Shown piece after piece: positions 56,451 to 64,000 of a DNA stretch of 64,000 nt. The notes beneath the pieces were generated by a model. That model had not been told where the DNA came from. It did not search any database and saw only the letters and a list, made by a program, of their open reading frames with translations. Position 1 is the stretch's first letter. Each line of letters begins with the position of its first letter. This DNA comes from Streptomyces griseochromogenes (GTDB taxonomy: Bacteria; Actinomycetota; Actinomycetes; Streptomycetales; Streptomycetaceae), in NCBI RefSeq assembly GCF_001542625.1, contig NZ_CP016279.1, forward strand, positions 1,860,001 to 1,924,000. Direction: 5' to 3'. The translations under genes were made by a program, and so were the position numbers.

Positions 56451-56710
56451 GGATCAGAGCAGTCGTCCGGGACGTCGACGACATCCTCTTCGACGCTGCG
56501 TTCATCGGGGGATAACCCCCGAACCCCCGGCCGCTTGGCGGTACCGTCGGTCGTATGACGATCAGAGCAGTCGTCCGGGACGTGGACGACATCCTCTTCG
56601 ACGCTGCGTTCATCGGGGGATAACCCCCGAACCCCCGGCCGCTTGGCGGTACCGTCGGTCGTATGACGATCAGAGCACTCGTCTGGGACGTCGACGACAC
56701 CCTCTTCGAC
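56447..56710 (+). repeat. 108-bp tandem duplications of the promoter and 5' end of the HAD gene
   Basis: Units begin with ATG at 56447, 56555 and 56663, exactly 108 bases apart. Units 1 and 2 encode 22-codon frames starting M(R/T)IRAVVRDVDDILFD and ending in the same TAA. Unit 3 is the true gene start (MTIRALVWDVDDTLFD). A TACCGT box sits 7 bases before the ATG in units 2 and 3 (56542-56547, 56650-56655); in unit 1 it is TACCTC. Each copy thus carries a leaderless-type promoter and start. Confidence 0.9.
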
Positions 56711-57394
56711 TACACGACCGCGGATCGCGAGGGCATGCGCGCCCATCTCGCCGCGGAAGGCCTGCTTGCCGGGTACGACACCCCTGAGCAGGCCCTTGTG
56801 CGATGGCGGGAGATCACCGACCGGCATTGGGCGCGCTTCTCGGCCGGGGAGGTCTCCTTCGAGGGGCAGCGGCGCGACCGCGTACGGGCCTTCCTGGGCG
56901 AGGAGCTGCCCGACGCCGAGGCCGACGCCTGGTTCCGGCGTTACATCGGTCACTACGAGGCCGCCTGGAGCCTGTTCCCGGACGTGCTGCCCACCCTGGA
57001 CGCCCTCGCCGCCAGCCACCGGCACGCGGTGCTGTCCAACTCCAGCCTCACCGTCCAGGAACACAAGCTGAGCACCCTCGGCCTCCGCGACCGCTTCGAG
57101 AGCGTGCTGTGCGCCGCCGAGCTGGGCGTCTCCAAGCCGGAGGCGGGTGCCTTCCGCGCGGCCTGCGAAGCGCTGCGGCTGCCCCCGCGCGAGGTGGCGT
57201 ACGTCGGCGATCACCCGGAGATCGACGGGCGGGGCGCGGCCGAGGCGGGGCTGCTGTCCGTCTGGATCGACCGCGGCGGGCCGTACGCGCAGGGCGCGGA
57301 CGGCGGGTTCGCGCACCGGATCTCGACCCTCGCCGAACTCCCGGCGCTCGTCCGCGCGGATACCCGTTTTGGAGCCCCGTCCACCTTCGGGTAA
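56663..57394 (+). CDS. HAD-superfamily hydrolase (phosphoglycolate-phosphatase-like)
   Basis: A 243-residue phosphatase of the haloacid dehalogenase superfamily. Motif I is DVDDTLFD, motif II LSNSS, motif III the lysine in LGVSKPEAGAF, motif IV YVGDHPEIDGRGAAEAG. A four-helix cap is inserted after motif I. The mRNA is probably leaderless: a TACCGT -10 box lies seven bases before ATG 56663 and there is no Shine-Dalgarno. Substrate unknown. It is immediately followed by the tRNA cluster. Confidence 0.9.
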   Translation: MTIRALVWDVDDTLFDYTTADREGMRAHLAAEGLLAGYDTPEQALVRWREITDRHWARFSAGEVSFEGQRRDRVRAFLGEELPDAEADAWFRRYIGHYEAAWSLFPDVLPTLDALAASHRHAVLSNSSLTVQEHKLSTLGLRDRFESVLCAAELGVSKPEAGAFRAACEALRLPPREVAYVGDHPEIDGRGAAEAGLLSVWIDRGGPYAQGADGGFAHRISTLAELPALVRADTRFGAPSTFG

Positions 57395-57486
57395 TGTTCT
57401 TCCTGCGCCGCCGGAGAGCGGGCCGAAAGGCCGGGACCCGGAGGAGCGAACTAGAACGAGAACCCCTCAGGGGGCTTGAGTTCCAG

Positions 57487-57558
57487 TGGCCTATGGTGTA
57501 ATTGGCAGCACGACTGATTCTGGTTCAGTTAGTCTTGGTTCGAGTCCAGGTAGGCCAG
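57487..57558 (+). tRNA. tRNA-Gln (CTG), first copy
   Basis: 72 bases. Acceptor TGGCCTA pairs with TAGGCCA, followed by discriminator G; CCA is not encoded. Anticodon loop TTCTGGT carries CTG. T arm GGTTCGAGTCC is regular. Confidence 0.93.
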
Positions 57559-57579
57559 CTCGCAGAGCTCATCTGCAAA

Positions 57580-57652
57580 GCCCCCGTTGTGTAGCGGCCT
57601 AGCACGCTGCCCTCTCAAGGCAGTAGCGCCGGTTCGAATCCGGTCGGGGGTA
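57580..57652 (+). tRNA. tRNA-Glu (CTC), first copy
   Basis: 73 bases. Acceptor GCCCCCG pairs with CGGGGGT (one G-U) plus discriminator A. The anticodon stem CTGCC/GGCAG encloses loop CTCTCAA with anticodon CTC. It differs from the other two copies by a compensatory pair in this stem. Confidence 0.93.
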
Positions 57653-57681
57653 CTGATCCTGATCCTGTCGGGATCGCTAGG

Positions 57682-57754
57682 GCCCCCGTTGTGTAGCGGC
57701 CTAGCACGCCGCCCTCTCAAGGCGGTAGCGCCGGTTCGAATCCGGTCGGGGGTA
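57682..57754 (+). tRNA. tRNA-Glu (CTC), second copy
   Basis: 73 bases, same arms as the first copy but anticodon stem CCGCC/GGCGG. Anticodon CTC. Confidence 0.93.
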
Positions 57755-57775
57755 CTGACTGGTCTAAACCATCAT

Positions 57776-57847
57776 TGGTCTATGGTGTAATTGGCAGCAC
57801 GACTGATTCTGGTTCAGTTAGTCTTGGTTCGAGTCCAGGTAGACCAG
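57776..57847 (+). tRNA. tRNA-Gln (CTG), second copy
   Basis: 72 bases. Acceptor TGGTCTA pairs with TAGACCA, a compensated change from the first copy (TGGCCTA/TAGGCCA). Discriminator G and anticodon CTG. Confidence 0.93.
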
Positions 57848-57875
57848 CTCGGATCTGCGGAAACGTAAGATCCTC

Positions 57876-57948
57876 GCCCCCGTTGTGTAGCGGCCTAGCA
57901 CGCCGCCCTCTCAAGGCGGTAGCGCCGGTTCGAATCCGGTCGGGGGTA
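57876..57948 (+). tRNA. tRNA-Glu (CTC), third copy
   Basis: 73 bases, identical in the stem arms to the second Glu copy. It is the last of the Gln-Glu-Glu-Gln-Glu array and is followed by a terminator. Confidence 0.93.
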
Positions 57949-57954
57949 CAACGG

Positions 57955-57984
57955 GAAGGCCCTTCGCTTCGGCGGAGGGCCTTC
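57955..57984. terminator. terminator after the tRNA array
   Basis: A perfect 9-bp stem (57955-57963 with 57976-57984) capped by partly paired TCGCTTCGGCGG. It can act for the tRNA transcript and for the convergent MerR gene. Confidence 0.75.
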
Positions 57985-58001
57985 GTCGTGTCCGGCGCCG
58001 G

Positions 58002-58646
58002 CTACTCGAAGCCGTACCGCCGCGTCGTCTCCTCCTCCTGGGCCAGCCGGTGCAGCGCCTGCAGCACCGGCTCGTTGAGGATCGCCCCCAGGACCGCGAA
58101 CTCGACCCGCTCCGCCTCCGACGCGTACGTCTCCATGTTGTCCAGGTCGAGAACGGCCGTTCGGTGCATCAACTCGGCGTACGGCGCGAGCAGTTCGGCC
58201 CCGAAGTCGTAGCCGAGCCGGCGGAACGCGGCCACCGCCACCACCAGCGAGCGGTACGCGGGGGAGATGGTCGCGAGCTGCTTGGTGTTCTCCCAGCCGA
58301 GCCGGTCCAGGAGCCTGGTGACCTCCCGGTGTGCGGTCTGGACGTACTCGTCGTCCTCGTCCGGCTCCGGCACCTGCGGCAGCGCCCACACCGCCGCGCC
58401 CAGGCGGATCGCGCGGCCCAGGGAGTCGTCGTCCACGTGCCCGAGCACCTCGCGCACCTTCGCCACCGGCACCCGGCCCACCTGGATCATCGCCCGCACC
58501 AGCCGCAGCCGGCGCAGATGCTCCTCGTCGTACTCGGCGGTCCTGGCGTTGATCTGGCGGCCCGGCGGCAACAGTCCTTCGCGCAGGTAGTACTTGATCG
58601 TCGCCGTGGACACACCGCTGCGCTCGCTCAGCTCCGCCAGCCGCAT
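58002..58646 (-). CDS. MerR-family regulator
   Basis: A 214-residue regulator. The N-terminal MerR helix-turn-helix reads MRLAELSERSGVSTATIKYY and the wing LREGLLPPGRQ. A long dimer helix follows and then a 120-residue C domain with no clear metal or drug motif. ATG 58646 has GGAGAGG upstream. It is divergent from a DUF4188 gene and shares with it a palindrome at 58671-58704, so it likely controls both. Confidence 0.9.
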   Translation of the reverse strand: MRLAELSERSGVSTATIKYYLREGLLPPGRQINARTAEYDEEHLRRLRLVRAMIQVGRVPVAKVREVLGHVDDDSLGRAIRLGAAVWALPQVPEPDEDDEYVQTAHREVTRLLDRLGWENTKQLATISPAYRSLVVAVAAFRRLGYDFGAELLAPYAELMHRTAVLDLDNMETYASEAERVEFAVLGAILNEPVLQALHRLAQEEETTRRYGFE

Positions 58647-58670
58647 CTCTTGCGCCTCTCCTTGGGAAGT

Positions 58671-58704
58671 GCCACTATCCAAGCATCGCCAGAAGGATAG
58701 TGGC
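58671..58704. promoter_or_regulatory. palindromic operator of the MerR/DUF4188 promoter
   Basis: GCCACTATCC (58671-58680) and GGATAGTGGC (58695-58704) are perfect inverted repeats with 14 bases between. It lies in the 81-base divergent gap close to both starts. Probable MerR-protein site. Confidence 0.7.
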
Positions 58705-58727
58705 GCTATCTGATGAGGGGGATCGTC

Positions 58728-59246
58728 ATGTTCGCGAAGCCGGTGCCGGGCCTTACGACCGCGGCGGCCGAGGGCGATGTGGTGGTGCTGCTCATCGGCA
58801 TGCGGATCAACCACTTCTGGGCGGTGCACCAGTGGCTGCCGGTCATGCTGTCGATGGTCCGCATGCTGAGGGAGCTTGCGCGGGACCGCGACCGGGGGCT
58901 GCTGGGGCACGTGATGCTGACAGCCTCGCCGCGGACGTACTACGTCGTCCAGTACTGGGAGTCCAAGGAGAAGCTGTACGCGTACGCGACCTCGCCGGAC
59001 ATGTTCCACCACCGGGCCTGGGCGGTCATCAACCGCCAGGAGCGCCAGGGCAAGCTGCGGGGACACGTGGGCCGGTGGCACGAGACGTACATCGCCTCCG
59101 AGGGCTCGTACGAGTCCATCTACGCCGACATGCCGCCCTTCGGTCTCGCGAAGGTGCACGGCCAGGTGCCCGTCGCCGCGCGCGGCCGGTACGCGAAGGA
59201 CCGGTTCGCTCATCGGTCGGCGGGCGCGGCCCGCGAGGCGGGGTGA
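58728..59246 (+). CDS. DUF4188 (antibiotic-monooxygenase-like fold) protein
   Basis: A 172-residue protein of the DUF4188 family, related to the dimeric alpha-beta barrel monooxygenase fold. Family text: VVVLLIGMRINHFWAVHQW, YYVVQYWESKEKLYAYA and HRAWAVINRQ. ATG 58728 has GAGGGGG six bases upstream; an ATG at 58713 is less well placed. Control by the divergent MerR protein is likely. A terminator follows. The reaction is unknown. Confidence 0.85.
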   Translation: MFAKPVPGLTTAAAEGDVVVLLIGMRINHFWAVHQWLPVMLSMVRMLRELARDRDRGLLGHVMLTASPRTYYVVQYWESKEKLYAYATSPDMFHHRAWAVINRQERQGKLRGHVGRWHETYIASEGSYESIYADMPPFGLAKVHGQVPVAARGRYAKDRFAHRSAGAAREAG

Positions 59247-59284
59247 TCGCAGGGGCTGCGGGAATCGGGGGGATCGGGGGATTC

Positions 59285-59322
59285 GAGGAGGGCCTGCCGC
59301 GGCGTTGGGGCAGGCCCTCCTC
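59285..59322. terminator. terminator between DUF4188 and ndgR
   Basis: A perfect 14-bp stem (59285-59298 with 59309-59322) and a 10-base loop. It serves two convergent genes. Confidence 0.85.
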
Positions 59323-59360
59323 GGATGCGCTGGTGACGTGTTCCGGTGATGCCGTGGCCC

Positions 59361-60077
59361 TCAGCCCGAGCGGCGCAGGGCCTCCGACAGGCGGCCGGCC
59401 GCGTCGATGACCGCCTGGGCGTGCATGCGGCCCGGGTGGCGGGTCAGGCGCTCGATCGGGCCGGAGACGGACACGGCGGCCACCACGCGGTTGGACGGGC
59501 CGCGTACGGGCGCGGAGACCGACGCCACGCCGGGCTCGCGCTCACCGATGGACTGGGCCCAGCCGCGGCGCCGTACGCCCGACAGGGCCGTCGCCGTGAA
59601 GCGGGCGCCCTGGAGGCCGCGGTGCAGGCGCTCCGGCTCCTCCCAGGCGAGCAGGATCTGCGCCGAGGAGCCCGCCTTCATCGTCAGCGTGGAGCCGACC
59701 GGGACGGTGTCCCGAAGGCCGGACAGGCGTTCCGCCGCGGCCACACAGATCCGCATGTCACCCTGGCGTCGGTAGAGCTGTGCGCTCTCGCCGGTGACAT
59801 CACGGAGGTGGGTGAGCACGGGGCCCGCCGTGGCGAGCAGGCGGTCCTCGCCGGCCGCCGCCGCCAGTTCCGAAAGGCGCGGGCCGAGGATGAACCGGCC
59901 CTGCATGTCGCGTGCCACCATGCGGTGGTGTTCCAGGGCCACGGCCAGGCGGTGGGCCGTGGGTCGTGCCAGTCCGGTGGCCCCGACCAGACCCGCGAGG
60001 GTGGCCGGACCGGACTCCAGAGCGCTCAGGACGAGGGCCGCCTTGTCCAGAACGCCGACGCCGCTACTGTTGTCCAT
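59361..60077 (-). CDS. ndgR: IclR-family regulator NdgR
   Basis: A 238-residue IclR-type regulator: N-terminal winged helix (VLDKAALVLSALESGPATL, TGLARPTAHRLAVALEHH) and C-terminal effector domain (AGSSAQILLAWEEPERLH, SVSAPVRGPSNRVVAAVSVS). It lies divergently upstream of leuCD. In Streptomyces NdgR activates leuCD and other branched-chain and sulfur amino acid genes and affects antibiotic output. ATG 60077 (MDNSSGVG) matches the known N terminus. Confidence 0.93.
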   Translation of the reverse strand: MDNSSGVGVLDKAALVLSALESGPATLAGLVGATGLARPTAHRLAVALEHHRMVARDMQGRFILGPRLSELAAAAGEDRLLATAGPVLTHLRDVTGESAQLYRRQGDMRICVAAAERLSGLRDTVPVGSTLTMKAGSSAQILLAWEEPERLHRGLQGARFTATALSGVRRRGWAQSIGEREPGVASVSAPVRGPSNRVVAAVSVSGPIERLTRHPGRMHAQAVIDAAGRLSEALRRSG

Positions 60078-60086
60078 GCAACGATA

Positions 60087-60106
60087 TTCACGTCTCACTC
60101 TGTGAA
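60087..60106. promoter_or_regulatory. possible NdgR operator
   Basis: TTCAC (60087-60091) and GTGAA (60102-60106) form an inverted repeat with a 10-base spacer just before the ndgR start, in the leuC/ndgR promoter region. A GGCCGG/CCGGCC hairpin (60237-60242 with 60253-60258) sits closer to leuC. Role inferred. Confidence 0.4.
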
Positions 60107-60270
60107 ACGCAAGTTCAATTTTCCGTGGAACGCGCCACCCTGGAATCACACAGCGGCCCGTGAACCGTCAAGGGCCCGATGGCGGACGCCCGAAAACACC
60201 GGGGCGCGGGCGCCGTCTTCTCAAGATCTCTAGTTGGGCCGGTGCACGCTTGCCGGCCGAAGGGAAAGCG

Positions 60271-61701
60271 ATGGGTAGGACACTCGCGGAGAAGGTCTGG
60301 GACGACCACGTCGTCCGGCGCGCCGAGGGCGAGCCCGACCTCCTCTACATCGATCTGCACCTGCTGCACGAGGTCACCAGCCCGCAGGCCTTCGACGGGC
60401 TGCGCAAGAGCGGCCGTCAGGTGCGCCGGCTCGACCTCACCATCGCGACCGAGGACCACAACACCCCGACCCTCGACATCGACAAGCCCATCGCCGACCC
60501 GGTCTCCCGCGCCCAACTGGAGACGCTGCGCAAGAACTGCGCCGAGTTCGGCGTGCGCCTGCACCCGCTGGGCGACGTCGAGCAGGGCGTCGTCCACGTC
60601 GTCGGCCCGCAGCTCGGCCTGACGCAGCCCGGTACGACCGTCGTCTGCGGTGACTCGCACACCTCCACGCACGGTGCCTTCGGCGCGCTGGCGTTCGGCA
60701 TCGGCACCTCCCAGGTGGAGCATGTGCTGGCCACCCAGACGCTGCCGCTGGCCCGCCCGAAGACCATGGCCATCACGGTCGACGGCGAGCTGCCCGAGGG
60801 CGTCACCGCCAAGGACCTGATCCTGGCGATCATCGCGAAGATCGGCACCGGCGGCGGCCAGGGCTACGTCCTGGAGTACCGCGGCTCCGCCATCGAGAAG
60901 CTCTCGATGGAGGCCCGGATGACCATCTGCAACATGTCGATCGAGGCCGGCGCCCGCGCGGGCATGATCGCCCCCGACGAGACCACCTTCGCGTACATCA
61001 AGGGCCGCGCCCACGCTCCCGAGGGCGAGGACTGGGACGCCGCGGTCGCGTACTGGAAGACCCTGCGGACGGACGAGGACGCGGTCTTCGACGCCGAGGT
61101 CCGCATCGACGCCGCCTCGCTCTCGCCGTTCGTCACCTGGGGCACCAACCCCGGCCAGGGCGCGCCGCTTTCGGCGTCCGTCCCCGACCCGGCTTCGTAC
61201 GAAGACGCTTCGGAGCGCCTCGCCGCCGAAAAGGCCCTGGAATACATGGGGTTGGAGGCCGGGCAGCCGCTGCGCTCCATCAAGGTGGACACCGTCTTCG
61301 TAGGTTCCTGCACCAATGGCCGCATCGAGGACCTGCGCGCCGCCGCCGACCTCCTGAAGGACCGCAAAGTCGCCGACGGCGTACGGATGCTGGTCGTCCC
61401 GGGCTCCGTGCGGGTGGGTCTGCAGGCCGTCTCCGAGGGTCTGGACGTGGTCTTCAAGGAGGCCGGCGCCGAGTGGCGGCACGCGGGCTGCTCGATGTGC
61501 CTCGGCATGAACCCCGACCAGCTGGCCCCGGGCGAGCGCTCCGCCTCCACCTCCAACCGCAACTTCGAGGGCCGGCAGGGCAAGGGCGGCCGTACGCACC
61601 TGGTGTCGCCGCAGGTCGCGGCCGCTACCGCGGTCCTGGGCCACCTCGCGTCCCCCGCCGACCTGTCCGACGCCGACACCCGTACGCCCGCTGGAGTCTG
61701 A
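60271..61701 (+). CDS. leuC: 3-isopropylmalate dehydratase large subunit
   Basis: With LeuD it isomerises 2-isopropylmalate to 3-isopropylmalate, and can act on citramalate from CimA. The 476-residue protein binds a [4Fe-4S] cluster through C347 ([11 protein letters not shown]), C407 and C410 ([13 protein letters not shown]). ATG 60271 follows GAAGGGAAA. The longer open frame to 60160 crosses the promoter. leuD begins 6 bases after the stop. Confidence 0.97.
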   Translation: MGRTLAEKVWDDHVVRRAEGEPDLLYIDLHLLHEVTSPQAFDGLRKSGRQVRRLDLTIATEDHNTPTLDIDKPIADPVSRAQLETLRKNCAEFGVRLHPLGDVEQGVVHVVGPQLGLTQPGTTVVCGDSHTSTHGAFGALAFGIGTSQVEHVLATQTLPLARPKTMAITVDGELPEGVTAKDLILAIIAKIGTGGGQGYVLEYRGSAIEKLSMEARMTICNMSIEAGARAGMIAPDETTFAYIKGRAHAPEGEDWDAAVAYWKTLRTDEDAVFDAEVRIDAASLSPFVTWGTNPGQGAPLSASVPDPASYEDASERLAAEKALEYMGLEAGQPLRSIKVDTVFVGSCTNGRIEDLRAAADLLKDRKVADGVRMLVVPGSVRVGLQAVSEGLDVVFKEAGAEWRHAGCSMCLGMNPDQLAPGERSASTSNRNFEGRQGKGGRTHLVSPQVAAATAVLGHLASPADLSDADTRTPAGV

Positions 61702-61706
61702 GAATC

Positions 61707-62300
61707 ATGGAAGCCTTCACCACCCACACCGGCCGGGCCGTCCCGCTGCGCCGCAGCAACGTCGACACCGACCAGATCATCCCTGCTCACTGGCTCAAGA
61801 AGGTGACCCGGGACGGCTTCGAGGACGGGCTGTTCGAGGCCTGGCGCAAGGACGAGTCCTTCATCCTCAACCGGCCCGAGCGGCAGGGCGCCACCGTCCT
61901 GGTGGCCGGCCCCGACTTCGGCACCGGCTCCTCCCGTGAGCACGCCGTCTGGGCGCTGCAGAACTACGGCTTCAAGACCGTGATCTCCTCCCGCTTCGCG
62001 GACATCTTCCGGGGCAACTCGCTGAAGAACGGCCTGCTCACGGTGGTGCTCGAGCAGAAGGTCGTGGACGCGTTGTGGGAGCTGACCGAGCAGGACCCGA
62101 CGGCCGAGATCACCGTGGACCTCGAGGCGCGTGAGGTGCGTGCCGAGGGCATCACCGCCTCCTTCGAGCTGGACGAGAACTCCCGCTGGCGGCTGCTGAA
62201 CGGGCTGGACGACATCTCCATCACCCTCCAGAACGAGGCGGACATCGCCGCTTACGAGGGCAAGCGGCCCTCCTACAAGCCGCGCACGCTCCAGAGCTGA
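61707..62300 (+). CDS. leuD: 3-isopropylmalate dehydratase small subunit
   Basis: The swivelling domain of isopropylmalate isomerase, 197 residues. Family motifs: [19 protein letters not shown] near the start and [17 protein letters not shown] in the substrate loop. It is cotranscribed with leuC (5-base gap). Confidence 0.97.
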   Translation: MEAFTTHTGRAVPLRRSNVDTDQIIPAHWLKKVTRDGFEDGLFEAWRKDESFILNRPERQGATVLVAGPDFGTGSSREHAVWALQNYGFKTVISSRFADIFRGNSLKNGLLTVVLEQKVVDALWELTEQDPTAEITVDLEAREVRAEGITASFELDENSRWRLLNGLDDISITLQNEADIAAYEGKRPSYKPRTLQS

Positions 62301-62348
62301 TCCCGGGCGGCCGAACAAGCCGGTTTCGGCCACCGCGACGCCTTCTCC

Positions 62349-62377
62349 GTACCCCCGATCGCCACGATTGGGGGTAC
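62349..62377 (+). terminator. hairpin terminator after leuD
   Basis: A perfect 8-bp stem GTACCCCC (62349-62356) with GGGGGTAC (62370-62377), about 49 bases after the leuD stop. Confidence 0.6.
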
Positions 62378-62564
62378 AGCCATGTCTGCACCCGAACGGC
62401 CCTGAGCGTTCCCGCAGGTCCGCTCAACTTCCCGCGTTACGAAGGCTGTTGCCGGGGTAGGCGAGTGCCGTGAACGCGACTTCCGCAAGTGCCCGGAAGG
62501 CCGTTTGAGGCGGCAGTTGCACCCTGCGCAGGCGACAACTCGCCCCAGATGGCACAATCTGTGC

Positions 62565-62795
62565 ATGGAACACGACGGCCAACTCGAGCTCTATGCGGCG
62601 GTCGCGGACCGACTGAAGGAAGCGCACACAAGAGTGCGCGCACTGCAAGTCCCGGAGGGCGTACGGATGGCGCTGACCCGGAAGCTGCTGGTCATTACGG
62701 CCGCGGCCAAGCACGATCTCGCCGATGCGGCAAGGCGGCTGGAGCGGTTCATGACGGACCTCGACGAGGGTCGGATCCCCGAAGAGGACCGCTGA
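62565..62795 (+). CDS. small conserved helical protein
   Basis: A 76-residue protein, mostly helical and charged: [40 protein letters not shown], ending RIPEEDR. No domain is recognised. Its position between leuD and hupS is constant in Streptomyces as I recall. Start ATG 62565 lies close to the upstream TGTGC and has no strong ribosome site. Confidence 0.7.
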   Translation: MEHDGQLELYAAVADRLKEAHTRVRALQVPEGVRMALTRKLLVITAAAKHDLADAARRLERFMTDLDEGRIPEEDR

Positions 62796-62851
62796 ACAGT
62801 CCGAGACAGCCGAGTCCGTTGCGGCACAAGGGTGATAAGCCCGTTTCGTGT

Positions 62852-62880
62852 TTGATTTGCGGTATATATCTGCCTAACGT
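62852..62880 (+). promoter_or_regulatory. likely sigma-70-type promoter of hupS
   Basis: TTGATT (62852-62857) and TAACGT (62875-62880) are 17 bases apart. TAACGT fits the TANNNT -10 box of the main Streptomyces sigma factor. The surrounding AT-rich tract (TATATATC) stands out in this GC-rich genome. Confidence 0.6.
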
Positions 62881-62931
62881 GCGAAAAAGCTTGAACACTT
62901 TCGTTCTGGCGATGTCTCCGAAGGGGAAGAC

Positions 62932-63579
62932 GTGAACAAGGCGCAGCTCGTAGAAGCGATTGCCGACAAGGTGGGTGGCCGCCAGCAGGCCGCCGAAGCT
63001 GTCGATCATGTCCTGGACGCCATCGTCCGCGCGGTCGTCGCGGGCGAGCGGGTCTCGGTCACCGGCTTCGGGTCCTTCGAGAAGGTGGACCGTCCCGCCC
63101 GTTACGCCCGTAACCCCCAGACCGGCGAGCGGGTTCGGGTCAAGAAGACCTCCGTGCCGCGCTTCCGTGCGGGTCAGGGCTTCAAGGACCTGGTGAGCGG
63201 CTCGAAGAAGCTCCCGCGCGGTGGCGAGGTCTCGGTCAAGAAGGCGCCCAAGGGCAGCCTGACCGGCGGTGCCGCGGCGACCGTCAAGAAGGCCGCCGCC
63301 AAGAAGACCACCAAGGCCGCCGCGAAGAAGGTCACGGCCAAGAAGGCGGCACCGGCGAAGAAGGTCACGGCCGCCGCGAAGAAGGTCACCGCCAAGAAGA
63401 CGACGGCGAAGAAGACCACGGCCGCCGCGAAGAAGACGACCGCGACGAAGGCGGCCGCGAAGAAGACGACGGCCAAGAAGGCCCCGGCGAAGAAGGTCAC
63501 CGCCAAGAAGGCCCCGGCCAAGAAGTCGACGGCCCGCAAGACCACCGCCAAGAAGACCACCGCCCGCAAGGCGTCGTAG
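62932..63579 (+). CDS. hupS: HU-like nucleoid protein HupS
   Basis: A 215-residue DNA-binding protein. Residues 1-93 are a normal HU fold ([20 protein letters not shown], then [20 protein letters not shown], the DNA-binding arm). The remaining about 120 residues are a Lys/Ala-rich tail with KKxTAKK-type repeats, resembling histone H1. Streptomyces HupS is the sporulation-specific HU and compacts the spore chromosome. GTG 62932 was chosen after GAAGGGGAAG. Codon use is Lys AAG heavy, and the tail is repeat-rich. Confidence 0.97.
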   Translation: MNKAQLVEAIADKVGGRQQAAEAVDHVLDAIVRAVVAGERVSVTGFGSFEKVDRPARYARNPQTGERVRVKKTSVPRFRAGQGFKDLVSGSKKLPRGGEVSVKKAPKGSLTGGAAATVKKAAAKKTTKAAAKKVTAKKAAPAKKVTAAAKKVTAKKTTAKKTTAAAKKTTATKAAAKKTTAKKAPAKKVTAKKAPAKKSTARKTTAKKTTARKAS

Positions 63580-63598
63580 GTCACCAGGGCTCTCATGC

Positions 63599-63629
63599 CG
63601 GGCCGGACTCCCCTCGGGAGCCCGGCCCG
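63599..63629 (+). terminator. terminator after hupS
   Basis: Two stacked stems: CGGGCCGG (63599-63606) with CCGGCCCG (63622-63629), and CTCCC (63608-63612) with GGGAG (63616-63620), around a 3-base loop. Confidence 0.7.
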
Positions 63630-63691
63630 CGGCGTGTGCGCCGACCGCGCGAAGGGGTCCGACGCCCCCGGCGTCCCCGGCCGGAGGGTCT

Positions 63692-63895
63692 CTAGAGGGT
63701 CTGGAGCGTCACGAGGGTGATGCGGACGGCCGCGCCCTCGCCCTCCGTCTCGATCCGCACCCGCTGTCCGGGCCGCAGCAGCCGCAGCCCGCCCGCGTCG
63801 AACGCCGCCGCGTCGAACGGCACCGGGGTGCCGTCGTCGAGCAGCACCTGGCCGCTGCGGGTCTCGGGGTCGTACGTGTATGCGGTCGCCTGCAT
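63692..63895 (-). CDS. small OB-fold-like conserved protein
   Basis: A 67-residue protein beginning [19 protein letters not shown] and continuing [13 protein letters not shown], then a second beta-rich block [17 protein letters not shown]. The pattern resembles a cold-shock-like OB fold but lacks the RNP motifs. It is 9 bases upstream of the partial cofC-like gene... on the same strand, in the order cofC-like gene then this one. Function unknown. Confidence 0.65.
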   Translation of the reverse strand: MQATAYTYDPETRSGQVLLDDGTPVPFDAAAFDAGGLRLLRPGQRVRIETEGEGAAVRITLVTLQTL

Positions 63896-63904
63896 GACCG
63901 CAGC

Positions 63905-64000
63905 CTACTGCCCGGAGATCAGCAGGCGCGCGCTCACCGCGGCCGTGTGCGGGCCCACGCCCAGCGCCAGCGCCGCCCGCAGGTCCGCGCCGGTGTCCAC
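63905..64000 (-). CDS. cofC: 3' end of a probable 2-phospho-L-lactate guanylyltransferase
   Basis: Only the last 31 codons are in the window. They read VDTGADLRAALALGVGPHT and end in ISGQ then TAG. The DVDT-DLxxALALGVGP pattern is typical of the CofC C terminus, an enzyme of coenzyme F420 synthesis. The rest lies outside, so the call is tentative. Confidence 0.6.
   Translation of the reverse strand: MDTGADLRAALALGVGPHTAAVSARLLISGQ

Overview
The window is high-GC actinobacterial DNA. Codons mostly end in G or C, GTG starts are common, and terminators are strong GC hairpins. The gene order is that of a Streptomyces core chromosome: ilvN-ilvC-serA, proline catabolism, leuB-ilvE, cimA, pccB/pccE, two conservons, gltX, a Gln/Glu tRNA cluster, ndgR-leuCD and hupS. 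As I recall it, this matches the S. coelicolor SCO5513 to SCO5557 neighbourhood. That placement is from memory and was not searched.

Layout. 1-3446: end of ilvN, then ilvC and serA. 3521-10012: a DHA2 exporter with a divergent TetR regulator, a second MFS transporter with a divergent MocR regulator, and a PucR regulator. 10177-12774: proline dehydrogenase and P5C dehydrogenase. 12901-16015: an AAC(2')-like acetyltransferase, a broken LysR gene, a 43-residue basic protein and a Tat-exported phosphoesterase. 16159-18531: leuB and ilvE. 18528-24284: an NCS1 permease, then a nitrogen-salvage operon of fused urease gamma/beta, divergent urease alpha, agmatine deiminase and a TetR regulator. 24357-27129: cimA behind an Ile-codon attenuator, a GPP34 protein and a muconolactone-isomerase-like protein. 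27237-28152: a non-coding tandem repeat array and C-rich filler. 28153-39834: secreted GH30 and GH3 enzymes sharing a divergent operator region, a Gly-rich membrane protein, a MarR/FUSC pair, a gene broken by TGA, YceI and a family 8 polysaccharide lyase. 39989-41836: acyl-CoA carboxylase beta and epsilon subunits. 42231-52815: two adjacent conservons (cvnABCD) on the minus strand. 53382-57394: a small repeat-containing peptide, a FAH-family protein, gltX, and a HAD phosphatase whose promoter and 5' end are triplicated. 57487-57948: five tRNA genes, Gln-Glu-Glu-Gln-Glu. 58002-64000: a MerR/DUF4188 pair, ndgR, leuCD, a small protein, hupS, a small conserved protein and the 3' end of a probable cofC.

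How the genes fit together. IlvN/C, LeuB/C/D, IlvE and CimA cover much of branched-chain amino acid synthesis. NdgR is transcribed divergently from leuCD, and an isoleucine-codon leader precedes cimA. The most unusual system is the urease-like/agmatine-deiminase operon, which has no UreDEFG maturation genes nearby, no aguB gene, and a substituted active-site flap. Other unexplained structures are the 110/124-bp tandem repeats, the 108-bp promoter-plus-start repeats before the HAD gene, the 266-bp identical tract shared by the two cvnD genes, and the repeated TGQF-type motifs in the tail of the second CvnA.
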